A stretch of DNA of 64,000 bases from UBA4971 sp029551185 (lineage in GTDB: Bacteria; Bacillota; SHA-98; UBA4971), in assembly GCA_035593725.1 (NCBI GenBank), contig DAOSZN010000007.1:1-64000 (forward strand), given 5' to 3'. Below, one piece after another: positions 1 to 7,465 of this stretch (positions are counted from its first letter, which is position 1; every line of letters starts with the position of its first letter). A program made the translations under genes and the position numbers. The notes beneath the pieces were generated by a model that did not search any database, was not told the origin of the DNA, and saw only the letters and a program-made list of their open reading frames with translations.

Positions 1-31
1 AGTGCGGGCAAACCAAACAAAATCAAAAAAA

Positions 32-107
32 TGGCGCTCCCAGCGGAATTCGAATCCGCGCCGCCGCCTTGAAAGGGCGGTGTCCTAGGCCACTAGACGA
101 TGGGAGC
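32..107 (-). tRNA. tRNA-Glu (anticodon UUC)
   Basis: Reading the minus strand gives a complete cloverleaf. The 7-bp acceptor stem GCTCCCA pairs with TGGGAGC. The anticodon stem CCGCC/GGCGG closes the loop CTTTCAA, giving anticodon TTC. A T-arm with TTCGAAT follows, then discriminator G and an encoded CCA end. The length of 76 nt is normal. It reads toward the left edge of the window, so any co-transcribed tRNAs would lie outside. Confidence 0.95.
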
Positions 108-135
108 ACAAAGTTACAGTTCATTATTGGTTTGC

Positions 136-164
136 TTGACACTTGCAATCCTAGCACATACACT
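136..164 (+). promoter_or_regulatory. Candidate plus-strand promoter facing away from the tRNA
   Basis: TTGACA (136-141), a 17-bp spacer and TACACT (159-164) form a good sigma-A match on the plus strand. It interleaves with the tRNA promoter on the other strand. The downstream stretch to about 325 holds no convincing gene, so the target is unknown. Confidence 0.3.
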
Positions 165-177
165 ACCTTGGTGTCAA
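148..177 (-). promoter_or_regulatory. Probable promoter of tRNA-Glu
   Basis: On the minus strand a perfect TTGACA (172-177) is followed after 18 bp by TAGGAT (148-153), about 40 bp upstream of the tRNA 5' end. Position and direction fit sigma-A transcription of the tRNA. The -10 is imperfect. Confidence 0.5.
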
Positions 178-325
178 GGATCTTCTGCAGGCCGCCAGGT
201 CCCCGTCAAAGTAGTTTTGTCAGTGTCGAGCGATGTGGGCAGCAAGGCAGGGTGTGCGGATAAAATGAACGACAAGGCACATAAAGAGATAAACATCGAA
301 GGGATTTAGAAGAGGGCATGCAAAC

Positions 326-795
326 TTAGCCCTTGGGCCTTGGATCGGCCGAAGGGTTCTTTGAAAAGCAATCGGCTGTAAGATTTAACAGCCGATTCAT
401 GAAAACTACATTCCCTTCCAGCTCACCGGCGTTTTCCGAAAGCTTCTTCATGAGGGCCAGATGAGCTGCCACTTCGGCCTTCATGTCGAATATCCCTCTG
501 CTGAAGATCCAGTCATCACTTTCCAGGTCTCTCATGGTCTCCTCATCAAGATCCTCATCCCTGAAGAGCTCTTTCGGACTCTCGGGAAGGGTGGCATATT
601 CCCTGATGTTTCCGTAGTCCTCAATCCCCACGGTATATGTGCGCCCTATAAGAACCACGGTCTTCCGCGAACGGCCCTTCTCTCCCTTTACAAGAGCTAA
701 AACGTTCTTTCTGCCCAGGGCATCATCGCTTATGTCCGAAAGACTGAGGTATTCAGGATAATCTGCGTAGTAGTCAAGGCCCCTGAAAAAACCGT
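326..795 (-). pseudogene. RocB-like M20 peptidase remnant
   Basis: The minus-strand translation has an N-terminal stretch resembling the RocB/M20 arginine-utilisation peptidases: DYYADYPEYLSLSD, DALGRKNVLALVKGE, KTVVLIGR, then SDDWIFSRGIFDMKAEVAAH, the usual GRG-x-x-DMK-x-G-x-A-A-H metal-site region. The expected HHDTV after LIGH is altered (LIGRTYTV). There is no start codon for the N-terminal part, and family resemblance stops after EGNVVFM near position 400. Full-length RocB is about 550 residues; only about 130 remain. Its 5' end abuts or overlaps the next remnant, which suggests a deletion fused two decaying genes. Confidence 0.6.
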
Positions 796-1125
796 AAATC
801 CTTTAGCTGCCCCGGCTTAAGCACATGGACCTCAACTCCGGGCTCCCTTTTCTCAGCAAGACCCACAAACTCCTCTGCATCTTAGACGAGTACAGGGAAT
901 GTCCCGTAATGCATGGGGACCGCTTTTTTTGGGGCTCAACATCTTCAGGACCCAGGCGGCCTGCAAGGAATCCATCACGAATACACTTCCAATAGAGAGG
1001 AGCGCAAGATCCATGGGGTAGATCTCCCCCAGAAGCTTCATGTCTGCAAAGATCCCCGTATCTCCTGCGTGGTAGATCATCTTGCCATCCTCTGTTGTGA
1101 TGATGAAGCCGGAAGGCGACCCCAC
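790..1125 (-). pseudogene. UPF0173 metal-dependent hydrolase remnant
   Basis: The minus-strand translation GSPSGFIITTEDGKMIYHAG...DTGIFADMKLLGE...MDLALLSIGSVF matches the C-terminal half of UPF0173 (metallo-beta-lactamase-fold) hydrolases. A frameshift near 935 splits SPKK from the expected MHYGTFPVLV, which continues in another frame. There a TAA follows PVLV before DAEEFVGLAEKREPG and the terminal KPGQ. The N-terminal half with the HxHxDH motif is missing: homology ends at about 1125, exactly where a direct repeat begins. So the gene is truncated, frameshifted and stopped. Confidence 0.7.
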
Positions 1126-1126
1126 C

Positions 1127-1200
1127 TACTCAATCGCGACTCGCTTACCTTAACTCGCCTGGCTGAATCGAGCCGTGAATGAAAACTTTCCTTCCAATCT
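1127..1200. repeat. Direct repeat copy 1
   Basis: This 74-bp stretch is about 80 to 85 percent identical by eye to 1307-1380, exactly 180 bp downstream. Both start TACTCAATCGCGACTC and share GTGAATGAAAACTTTC. Each contains a short hairpin (GGCT-gaatcg-AGCC here, GGCT-gtatcg-AGCT in copy 2), so pairing is kept through a wobble. Its left edge coincides with the truncation of the UPF0173 remnant. The 106 bp between the copies holds no gene I recognise. Confidence 0.75.
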
Positions 1201-1306
1201 ATATATTGTTCTCTAATCCTTGCTCGGCTTCCTTCATGCTATGCGGCTTGCAAGCGCGTCCGGAGAAGAAATTAAAGCACTGCACTTCCAGCAGTAGAGC
1301 TTCCTT

Positions 1307-1380
1307 TACTCAATCGCGACTCACTTACCTTAACTGGATCGGCTGTATCGAGCTGTGAATGAAAACTTTCTTTCTAATGA
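1307..1380. repeat. Direct repeat copy 2
   Basis: Partner of 1127-1200 (see there). It ends about 140 bp before the start of the binding-protein gene. From 1381 to 1510 there is a T-rich run and no convincing gene. Confidence 0.75.
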
Positions 1381-1523
1381 AGAAGGTTTTTTGGCATCTT
1401 TGGAGAATACTACTATACAGGCTTGGCCTGTGGGGTGATTCTGGTATATGACGGAGTATGTGTTCGACAAGTCGTGTTTATGTTTGGAGCAACGCTGAAA
1501 AATAATTGTCAAGGAGGATCGCT

Positions 1524-2639
1524 GTGAAACGAACGGTACGATTGAGTATGTCAATTCTGGTGGTTATGACTCTGCTGATGTTGCTTTCTCTTGTAGGCTC
1601 AGCACAGACTGCTGAAGACTGGAACGAGATCGTCAAGGCTGCCTCTAAGGAAGGAAAGGTCGTGGTCTACTCAACCACAAGCCGCATCATGGCGGCTGCA
1701 GAAGCTTTTCAACAGAAAACTGGCATCAAAGTCGAGGCCCATCGCCTTTCTGAGACCGAGCTGATCGAGCGTGTATACCAGGAAGCTCGCGCAGGTATCA
1801 AGTCGGTGGACTTAGTCCTGATAGAGGATTTCCCTAGCATGAAAGAGCTACTTGTCACCCCAGGCTACCTGGTCAATTACATACCTCCGTCTGCGCGCGA
1901 GGCAGTACCTGAGAGCATGCATAATCCTCTTGTTTTTGCACATGTTTCACGGGTAATAGGCTACAACAGCGAGAAGTATGAGACGGCTCCGTTTGAGAGC
2001 ATTTGGGACCTGACGACTCCCCAGTGGAAGGGCAAGGTAATGATACGTGACCTGGCTCTTACGGGAGAGCACCAAAATGCCTTCACCGAGCTGATACGTC
2101 GCTCTGACGAACTGGCTGCAGATTACGAGAAGCGCTTTGGTAAAAAGCTGGAGCTTCGTGAAGAAAACGCCGGGCTGGAGTTCCTGCGACGTCTGTCTGA
2201 AAACGACATTATCATCATGACCAGCGATACGAGAATCGCTGAAGCCGTGGGCAAGAAGGGCCAAGAGGATCCGCCTGTGGGGTTCTTCTATGTTTACTCA
2301 AAACACCGTGATGCTGAAGCTAAGAATCTTGCAATTGAGGCAGCTGTCGATCTCAAGCCGTTTGCGGGCTACTACTACGACATATACTTGCAGCTTTTCA
2401 GCAATCCGCCGAATCCCAACGCCGCAAAACTGTTTGCAGATTATCTCATGAGCCCCGAAGGCTTTGTCCCCTGGTCAAGCGATATTGGAATCTATGCAAG
2501 TAACACGGCTACAGAACATCATCCTCAAGACATGCCTTGGGAATGGTGGGAAAGCCGGCTGTGGACTTATGATCCGGATTTCGCGATACAGAACAGAGGC
2601 ATTGTGCTCGATGCTTGGATTCGCAGCGTGTCTAAGTGA
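1524..2639 (+). CDS. ABC transporter substrate-binding protein (AfuA/FbpA type)
   Basis: A 371-residue secreted binding protein of the COG1840 type (iron, phosphonate or sugar-phosphate importers). GTG at 1524 is preferred because AAGGAGG lies 6 nt upstream; an ATG-like start 18 nt earlier would overlap that site. Residues 1-28 form a signal peptide: KR, a hydrophobic core and AQT-A. No lipobox cysteine is seen. The mature part starts EDWNEIVKAASKEGKVVVYS, typical of these proteins, and continues with two alpha/beta lobes. It is the first gene of an operon with its permease and ATPase. Ligand cannot be read from sequence; the downstream phosphohexomutase and SIS regulator favour a phosphorylated sugar over ferric iron. 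Confidence 0.85.
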   Translation: MKRTVRLSMSILVVMTLLMLLSLVGSAQTAEDWNEIVKAASKEGKVVVYSTTSRIMAAAEAFQQKTGIKVEAHRLSETELIERVYQEARAGIKSVDLVLIEDFPSMKELLVTPGYLVNYIPPSAREAVPESMHNPLVFAHVSRVIGYNSEKYETAPFESIWDLTTPQWKGKVMIRDLALTGEHQNAFTELIRRSDELAADYEKRFGKKLELREENAGLEFLRRLSENDIIIMTSDTRIAEAVGKKGQEDPPVGFFYVYSKHRDAEAKNLAIEAAVDLKPFAGYYYDIYLQLFSNPPNPNAAKLFADYLMSPEGFVPWSSDIGIYASNTATEHHPQDMPWEWWESRLWTYDPDFAIQNRGIVLDAWIRSVSK

Positions 2640-2653
2640 TTCATAACAGTCCT

Positions 2654-2685
2654 GGGTGTGCCCAGATTGCGATCTGGGTACACCC
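2654..2685 (+). promoter_or_regulatory. Intergenic stem-loop between binding-protein and permease genes
   Basis: GGGTGTGCCCAGAT pairs with ATCTGGGTACACCC through a TGCG loop: 14 bp with a single G-U wobble. No T-run follows, so it is more likely an RNA-stabilising or partial-stop hairpin than a full terminator. Such hairpins commonly keep the binding protein message more abundant than the permease message. Confidence 0.65.
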
Positions 2686-2709
2686 CTTTGCAGCGAGGAG
2701 TGAACCTCA

Positions 2710-4512
2710 TTGAACCCACAAGCCTTCTTAGGCAGAGTTCGGCGTAACGCTACGCCGCATGCAATTCTGTGTGTAATAATTGTCGCATTCCTGCTCTACG
2801 TCGTGGTGGTTCCTCTTGCAGTGATGATCAAGGAGACATTCATTGTCCATCCTATGGAGAGATTTCAGATTCCAGGCGCCATGCCTGGCGATGCCACCTT
2901 GCATCACTGGAAGAAGACGTTTACGGGTTCGTCTGCAGGTCCGTTTTTCTTCAAACCGCTCATGAATACGTTGATAATGTCGATCAGCATGTCGATCCTT
3001 GCCTTGCTGATCGGAGGAGTTTTGGCGTGGCTCGTTGTCAGAACTGACCTTCCATGCAAGAAGTTCATCTCAAATCTGGCCATAGTGCCATACATAATGC
3101 CGTCATGGACCATGTCGTTGGCTTGGATAACGCTGTTCAAGAATCCGCGAATAGGCGGATCGGTCGGCCTTTTTCAGTATCTCACCGGGATAACATTGCC
3201 CGATTGGTTTTCCTACGGGATGTTTCCGATTGTGATTACCCTGGCAGTGCACTACTTTCCGTTTGGATTCATGTTAATCTCAAGCGCGCTGGAGGACATC
3301 GATTCGCAGCTAGAAGAGTCTGCGGAGCTATTGGGCGCCGGGAGGGGGCTGACTCTCCGCAAGATCGTCTTTCCTCTTGTAATGCCTGCGATATTATCGA
3401 CATTCCTTCTTACATTCTCTCGCGGCTTCGGAACATTTGGGACACCGTCGTTTCTGGGCGGACCTGTGCGCCTGTACGTCCTTTCAACATTGCTTCATGC
3501 AAATTTGGTGGGACAGCGTCCCGGCATGGCATACTTAGTGGCGCTTGTAATGATACTCATGGGGAGCCTCATTCTCTACATGGACACCAAGCTGTTGGGT
3601 GCAAGAAAGAGCTATGTGACTATCTCCGGAAAGGGAGGCAAGAGAGGCCTTGTAAGCCTGGGCAAGGCGAAGTGGCCTGCGACAGTGCTGGTCATGACCT
3701 TTCTGGTATGCGTGACCTTCGTTCCCTTCGGAGTGTTGGCCATAGAATCGCTGACGCTCATACCTGGCGACTATAGCCTGTCGAACCTGACCCTGCACTA
3801 CTGGATCGGGCCTGCGAGCACTTCCATTGGGCTGCGGACAGGAGAGGCAGGCATATTAAGAAATACGGAGATACTGCGTGCTCTGGGCAATAGTCTTAAG
3901 GTGGCCGTTCTGACTGCGTTACTATGTGGCGTGCTCGGAATGCTGATCGGCTACACAGTAGCAAGAATGAGAGGCACCAGGTTTGCGGGTGTACTGGATC
4001 AGCTCTCCTTCATGCCATATCTGATGCCCAGCATAGCTTTTGGCTCTGCATTTCTAGCTCTTTTCTCAGTTCCCAGAGGGCCGATACCGAGCCTTTACGG
4101 GACTCTTGCCCTTCTTGTGCTGGCTTGCACAGTCAAGTACCTTCCTTACAGTTCCAGGGCGGGTATAAGCGCCATGATGCAGATAGGTCCGGAACTGGAG
4201 GAAGCAGCTACAATGGCTGGCGCCTCATGGTTCAAGAGAATATCAAGCATTATTTTCCCGCTGCAGAAGTCGTCTTTCTTCTCCGGGCTTCTGCTGCCGT
4301 TCATATCAGCCATGCGGGAGTTGAGCTTGGTTGTGCTTCTAGTTACACCCGGCACTCAGTTGGCTACCAGCATAACGCTGAAGTTTACGGACAGAGGATG
4401 GTATCCATACACCAACGCCGTGATGATCCTAATAGTCTTTGCAGTTCTTGTGACAACGTGGATAAGCAGAAAACTCATGGGCACAGACCTGGCTAAAGGA
4501 ATAGGAGGTTGA
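2710..4512 (+). CDS. Fused two-domain ABC transporter permease (AfuB/FbpB type)
   Basis: A 600-residue membrane protein carrying two BPD_transp_1 permease modules in tandem, so one chain forms the whole pore. The first transmembrane segment is at about residues 18-40. Two ATPase-contact EAA loops are visible: LEESAELLGAGRG near residue 200 and LEEAATMAGASWF near residue 495. A second hydrophobic N-terminus begins around residue 315. The start is TTG at 2710 behind GCGAGGAG. It follows the binding protein by 70 bp containing a hairpin and is followed by the ATPase after 6 bp. This architecture is standard for the ferric or sugar-phosphate importer subfamily. Confidence 0.85.
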   Translation: MNPQAFLGRVRRNATPHAILCVIIVAFLLYVVVVPLAVMIKETFIVHPMERFQIPGAMPGDATLHHWKKTFTGSSAGPFFFKPLMNTLIMSISMSILALLIGGVLAWLVVRTDLPCKKFISNLAIVPYIMPSWTMSLAWITLFKNPRIGGSVGLFQYLTGITLPDWFSYGMFPIVITLAVHYFPFGFMLISSALEDIDSQLEESAELLGAGRGLTLRKIVFPLVMPAILSTFLLTFSRGFGTFGTPSFLGGPVRLYVLSTLLHANLVGQRPGMAYLVALVMILMGSLILYMDTKLLGARKSYVTISGKGGKRGLVSLGKAKWPATVLVMTFLVCVTFVPFGVLAIESLTLIPGDYSLSNLTLHYWIGPASTSIGLRTGEAGILRNTEILRALGNSLKVAVLTALLCGVLGMLIGYTVARMRGTRFAGVLDQLSFMPYLMPSIAFGSAFLALFSVPRGPIPSLYGTLALLVLACTVKYLPYSSRAGISAMMQIGPELEEAATMAGASWFKRISSIIFPLQKSSFFSGLLLPFISAMRELSLVVLLVTPGTQLATSITLKFTDRGWYPYTNAVMILIVFAVLVTTWISRKLMGTDLAKGIGG

Positions 4513-4518
4513 CACTGC

Positions 4519-5628
4519 ATGGCTGAGATCGTATTGAAAAATGTTACTAAGAAGTTCGGCTCCGTGGTAGCCGTTGACAACCTCAGCCTTGTTATTAAAG
4601 AAGGTTCATTTACTACTCTTCTTGGGCCGTCAGGCTGTGGCAAGACAACAACCCTTCGTATGATTGCAGGGCTTGATCACCCAACTTCAGGCGAGATTTG
4701 GATTGGTGACAGATGTGTCTTTTCTTCTGAAAAAGGGCACTATGTCCCCCCGGGGAAACGCAATCTCGGCCTCGTGTTCCAGAGCTATGCGCTTTGGCCA
4801 CACATGACTGTCTTCGAAAACATATCCTTCGGGCTAAGTGTACAGAAGAGACGTGCCGAGTACATTCAGGAGATGACTCGTGAGGTCGCGGCGATTCTTC
4901 GTATAGAGGACCTTCTGGACCGGTACCCAAGTGAACTGTCGGGCGGACAGCAACAGAGGGTTGCGATCGCAAGAGTTCTTGTGATGAAGCCCCAGGTAAT
5001 GTTGTTAGACGAACCCCTTTCCAACCTTGACGCGAAGCTGAGGATGGATATGCGCAGCGAGTTGAAGAGACTGCATTCGGAGACAGGATCGACGATAGTA
5101 TATGTCACCCATGACCAGCTTGAGGCATTGACAATGTCAACCGATGTTGCAGTATTGCACAACGGCATCCTTCAACAATTAGCGGCGCCGATGGATCTTT
5201 ACCATCGCCCCAAGAACTTGTTCATCGCAGATTTCGTGGGTAACCCAAGAATCAACTTGATACAGGGCCGATTAGTGGAAGATCAAGGGCGCGTGGCCAT
5301 AGAAGCAGGAGGGCTGCGGGCTAGTTTCCCCCGTGTCAGCGACTTGAGTTTAGTGGGCCAGGAAGCTACTCTCGGCGTTCGCCCTGAGGACATTGTGCTT
5401 TCATCCGATCCAACTCCGGAAGGGTTCAAGGCGACGGTCTACTCAGTGTTGCCGGCGGGTTCTGAATGGTACGTAAGGGTCAAAGTAGGGAATGATCTAG
5501 TAACTGTGACGACATACGATGACATGGGGCTAGTGAACGACCAGCCTGTTTGGATCCGCATTCAACCGAATCGGGCGAAGTGCTTTACAAATAATGGCGA
5601 GCTTCTGGCTTACATTGGACAAGACTAA
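4519..5628 (+). CDS. ABC transporter ATP-binding protein (FbpC/PotA-like)
   Basis: A 369-residue ATPase. Walker A GPSGCGKTT is at residues 36-44, signature LSGGQQQR near 140, and Walker B VMLLDEPLSNLD near 160, followed by the switch histidine in VYVTHDQLEAL. The C-terminal 90 residues form a TOBE-type regulatory domain (LGVRPEDIVL), as in the PotA/FbpC/UgpC group. ATG at 4519 follows AGGAGG with good spacing. It should energise the upstream permease. The next gene (RapZ-like) begins 20 bp after the stop, so transport and the downstream genes are probably one transcript. Confidence 0.9.
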   Translation: MAEIVLKNVTKKFGSVVAVDNLSLVIKEGSFTTLLGPSGCGKTTTLRMIAGLDHPTSGEIWIGDRCVFSSEKGHYVPPGKRNLGLVFQSYALWPHMTVFENISFGLSVQKRRAEYIQEMTREVAAILRIEDLLDRYPSELSGGQQQRVAIARVLVMKPQVMLLDEPLSNLDAKLRMDMRSELKRLHSETGSTIVYVTHDQLEALTMSTDVAVLHNGILQQLAAPMDLYHRPKNLFIADFVGNPRINLIQGRLVEDQGRVAIEAGGLRASFPRVSDLSLVGQEATLGVRPEDIVLSSDPTPEGFKATVYSVLPAGSEWYVRVKVGNDLVTVTTYDDMGLVNDQPVWIRIQPNRAKCFTNNGELLAYIGQD

Positions 5629-5648
5629 TATTCGATGGAGGCAGACGA

Positions 5649-6575
5649 GTGCAGAATAACGGGCGAAACTCATCATTCATAATACTGACCGGACTATCCG
5701 GAGCAGGGAAGACTCAATCCATGAAGGCCCTGGAGGACTTGGGATTCTTTTGTATAGACAACCTCCCTCCAGTGCTGCTTCAAAAGATCATCGAGCTCCA
5801 GGCTGACTCCAGTGACCAACGACGGTATGCGATTGCCATGGACATACGGGGGCAGGAGTATTTTAAGCAACTTGAAGAGGCTCTCGACTGGTTGGAACAT
5901 ACGGGCTACGATCACAGAATCATCTTCCTGGAGTGCAGCGATTCTGTCTTGGTCCGGCGTTTCAGCGAAGTCAGGAGGGCTCATCCGCTGGCTGGCAAGG
6001 GCAGCATCTACGAGAGCATAGCGCTGGAACGCAGAATGCTTGCGCCTATCCGCAACCGAGCTGATGTTGTGATTGACACATCAGCGTTCAAGCCCGTGGA
6101 TCTCAAAACCCACCTGTGCACGGTGGTTACAGGTAAGCCCCTCGATAGATTGATGTTTCTGGACGTGTTCTCTTTTGGGTTCAAGTATGGCGCCCCCATC
6201 GATGCCGACATTGTCTTTGACGCAAGGTTTGTGCCGAACCCCTACTGGGTTCCGGAGCTGAAGCATACGACAGGACTCAATGCTGAGTGCTCAGAGTACA
6301 TCTTTCGGGAACCAATCGCAAATTACTTTGTGAAAGCTGCAAGTGAAATGCTCGTGAGGCTCATACCCTATTACAGCTCGGAAGGCAAGAGCAGGTTGAC
6401 GATAGGAATTGGATGCAGCGGGGGACAGCATCGATCTGTTGCCATAACGGAGAGGCTTGTCAAAGAGCTTTTGGAGGCTGGAGTCAACTGCCAGGCCCGA
6501 CATAGAGAAATAGCCGCCGGGCACGTAGTGGTTGAAGAAAACCTGGAAGGGGGTGTATCGTGCCTTGACAGATAA
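5649..6575 (+). CDS. rapZ: RapZ/YvcJ-family nucleotide-binding RNase adapter
   Basis: A 308-residue protein, about the family length. Walker A TGLSGAGKT is at residues 14-22, followed by MKALEDLGFFCIDNLPP. The diagnostic C-terminal block IGIGCSGGQHRS lies near residue 258. In E. coli RapZ senses glucosamine-6-phosphate and controls small-RNA turnover for GlmS; Firmicute YvcJ binds nucleotides. In most Firmicutes this gene sits in rapZ-yvcK-whiA. Here it lies instead between a transporter and a SIS regulator plus phosphohexomutase, so it may be a second, specialised copy tied to sugar-phosphate status. The start is GTG at 5649, 6 nt after GGAGGCA. Function in this locus is inferred. Confidence 0.85.
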   Translation: MQNNGRNSSFIILTGLSGAGKTQSMKALEDLGFFCIDNLPPVLLQKIIELQADSSDQRRYAIAMDIRGQEYFKQLEEALDWLEHTGYDHRIIFLECSDSVLVRRFSEVRRAHPLAGKGSIYESIALERRMLAPIRNRADVVIDTSAFKPVDLKTHLCTVVTGKPLDRLMFLDVFSFGFKYGAPIDADIVFDARFVPNPYWVPELKHTTGLNAECSEYIFREPIANYFVKAASEMLVRLIPYYSSEGKSRLTIGIGCSGGQHRSVAITERLVKELLEAGVNCQARHREIAAGHVVVEENLEGGVSCLDR

Positions 6576-7425
6576 CCCCGAAAAGAACGTGAAGCAGCTA
6601 ATACGAGAGAGGCAGCCGCATATGACCAAGAGTCACCAAGTCGTAGCTGACTACGTTCTGAATCACATTGATGATGTGCCTTTCTTGTCCATAACCGAAC
6701 TCGCCTGGCGCGTAGGTGTAAGCGAGGCAACACTGGTTCGCTTTTCGAAGGAGCTAGGTTTCTCCGGCTACCCAGACTTAAAGGACAATCTTCAGAAAAG
6801 GTTGAAGGATGAAGTCGCGTCATCTAGGAAGATCGAATCGATCATGTCTGAGATTCAAGAGACGGAGTCTACTGTGAAACAGGTTCTGGGCAACCAAATC
6901 ACCTATCTGAAGAAGGTGATTGAATCCGTTTCCGATGAGGACCTGGACTTATGCGCCCGATGGATAGCCGAGGCAGGAACCATATATCTGTTTGGAGATG
7001 GTGTTGCATCAGTTCCCGTCGATTCCATGGCATTCTGGTTGACTAGATTTGGCATGAATGTTTGCAAGGTTGAGTATGGGGGCAGGCGGCTGTTTGACAA
7101 AGCTTGTACGATAGAGCGGGATGACGCCGCTGTGGTCTTCGCGTTCGGCAGGGATTACGCCGATGTGGCAATGCTGTTTGATTGGGCCCGGAGGCAGGGC
7201 GCCAGGACCATTCTCATCGCTGATGTGCCCTATACGCACATGGCGTCATTGGCTGATAAAGTGATCGTGTTTGAACGGGGTCCCATGGATATCTTCAGTT
7301 CGATGGCGATACCTGTGGCTGTAGCCGATGCGCTTGTAGTTGCGGTTACCAGGCACAAGGGCAAGACTGCCCTGGAGGCCGTAAGGAAGCTCGAGGATCT
7401 CAGAGAGAGGTACGGATTCCTCTAG
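6565..7425 (+). CDS. MurR/RpiR family transcriptional regulator (HTH + SIS)
   Basis: A 286-residue regulator. The N-terminal HTH_6 domain contains LSITELAWRVGVSEATLVRF near residues 41-60. A SIS domain from about residue 115 to 245 (AGTIYLFGDGVASVPVDS, then a second TILIADVPYTH strand) should bind a sugar phosphate. TTG at 6565 is chosen because AAGGGGG ends 11 nt upstream; it overlaps the end of rapZ by 11 nt. GTG 6553 and TTG 6532 in the same frame are alternatives. Family members usually repress or activate neighbouring sugar-phosphate genes, so the transporter/mutase operon is the probable target. Confidence 0.85.
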   Translation: MTDNPEKNVKQLIRERQPHMTKSHQVVADYVLNHIDDVPFLSITELAWRVGVSEATLVRFSKELGFSGYPDLKDNLQKRLKDEVASSRKIESIMSEIQETESTVKQVLGNQITYLKKVIESVSDEDLDLCARWIAEAGTIYLFGDGVASVPVDSMAFWLTRFGMNVCKVEYGGRRLFDKACTIERDDAAVVFAFGRDYADVAMLFDWARRQGARTILIADVPYTHMASLADKVIVFERGPMDIFSSMAIPVAVADALVVAVTRHKGKTALEAVRKLEDLRERYGFL

Positions 7426-7465
7426 TTGCCATGGATATTGACATAAGAATGAAGGGTTGAGTTGC

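Noticed and set aside
100..309. Small plus-strand frames beside tRNA-Glu
   Set aside because: No ribosome-binding site or family resemblance; one overlaps the tRNA itself.
3054..3776. Long alternative reading frame (240 codons) inside the permease gene
   Set aside because: It has no ribosome-binding site, lies fully within a well-supported permease and gives Cys/His/Arg-rich low-quality protein; it is a shadow frame.
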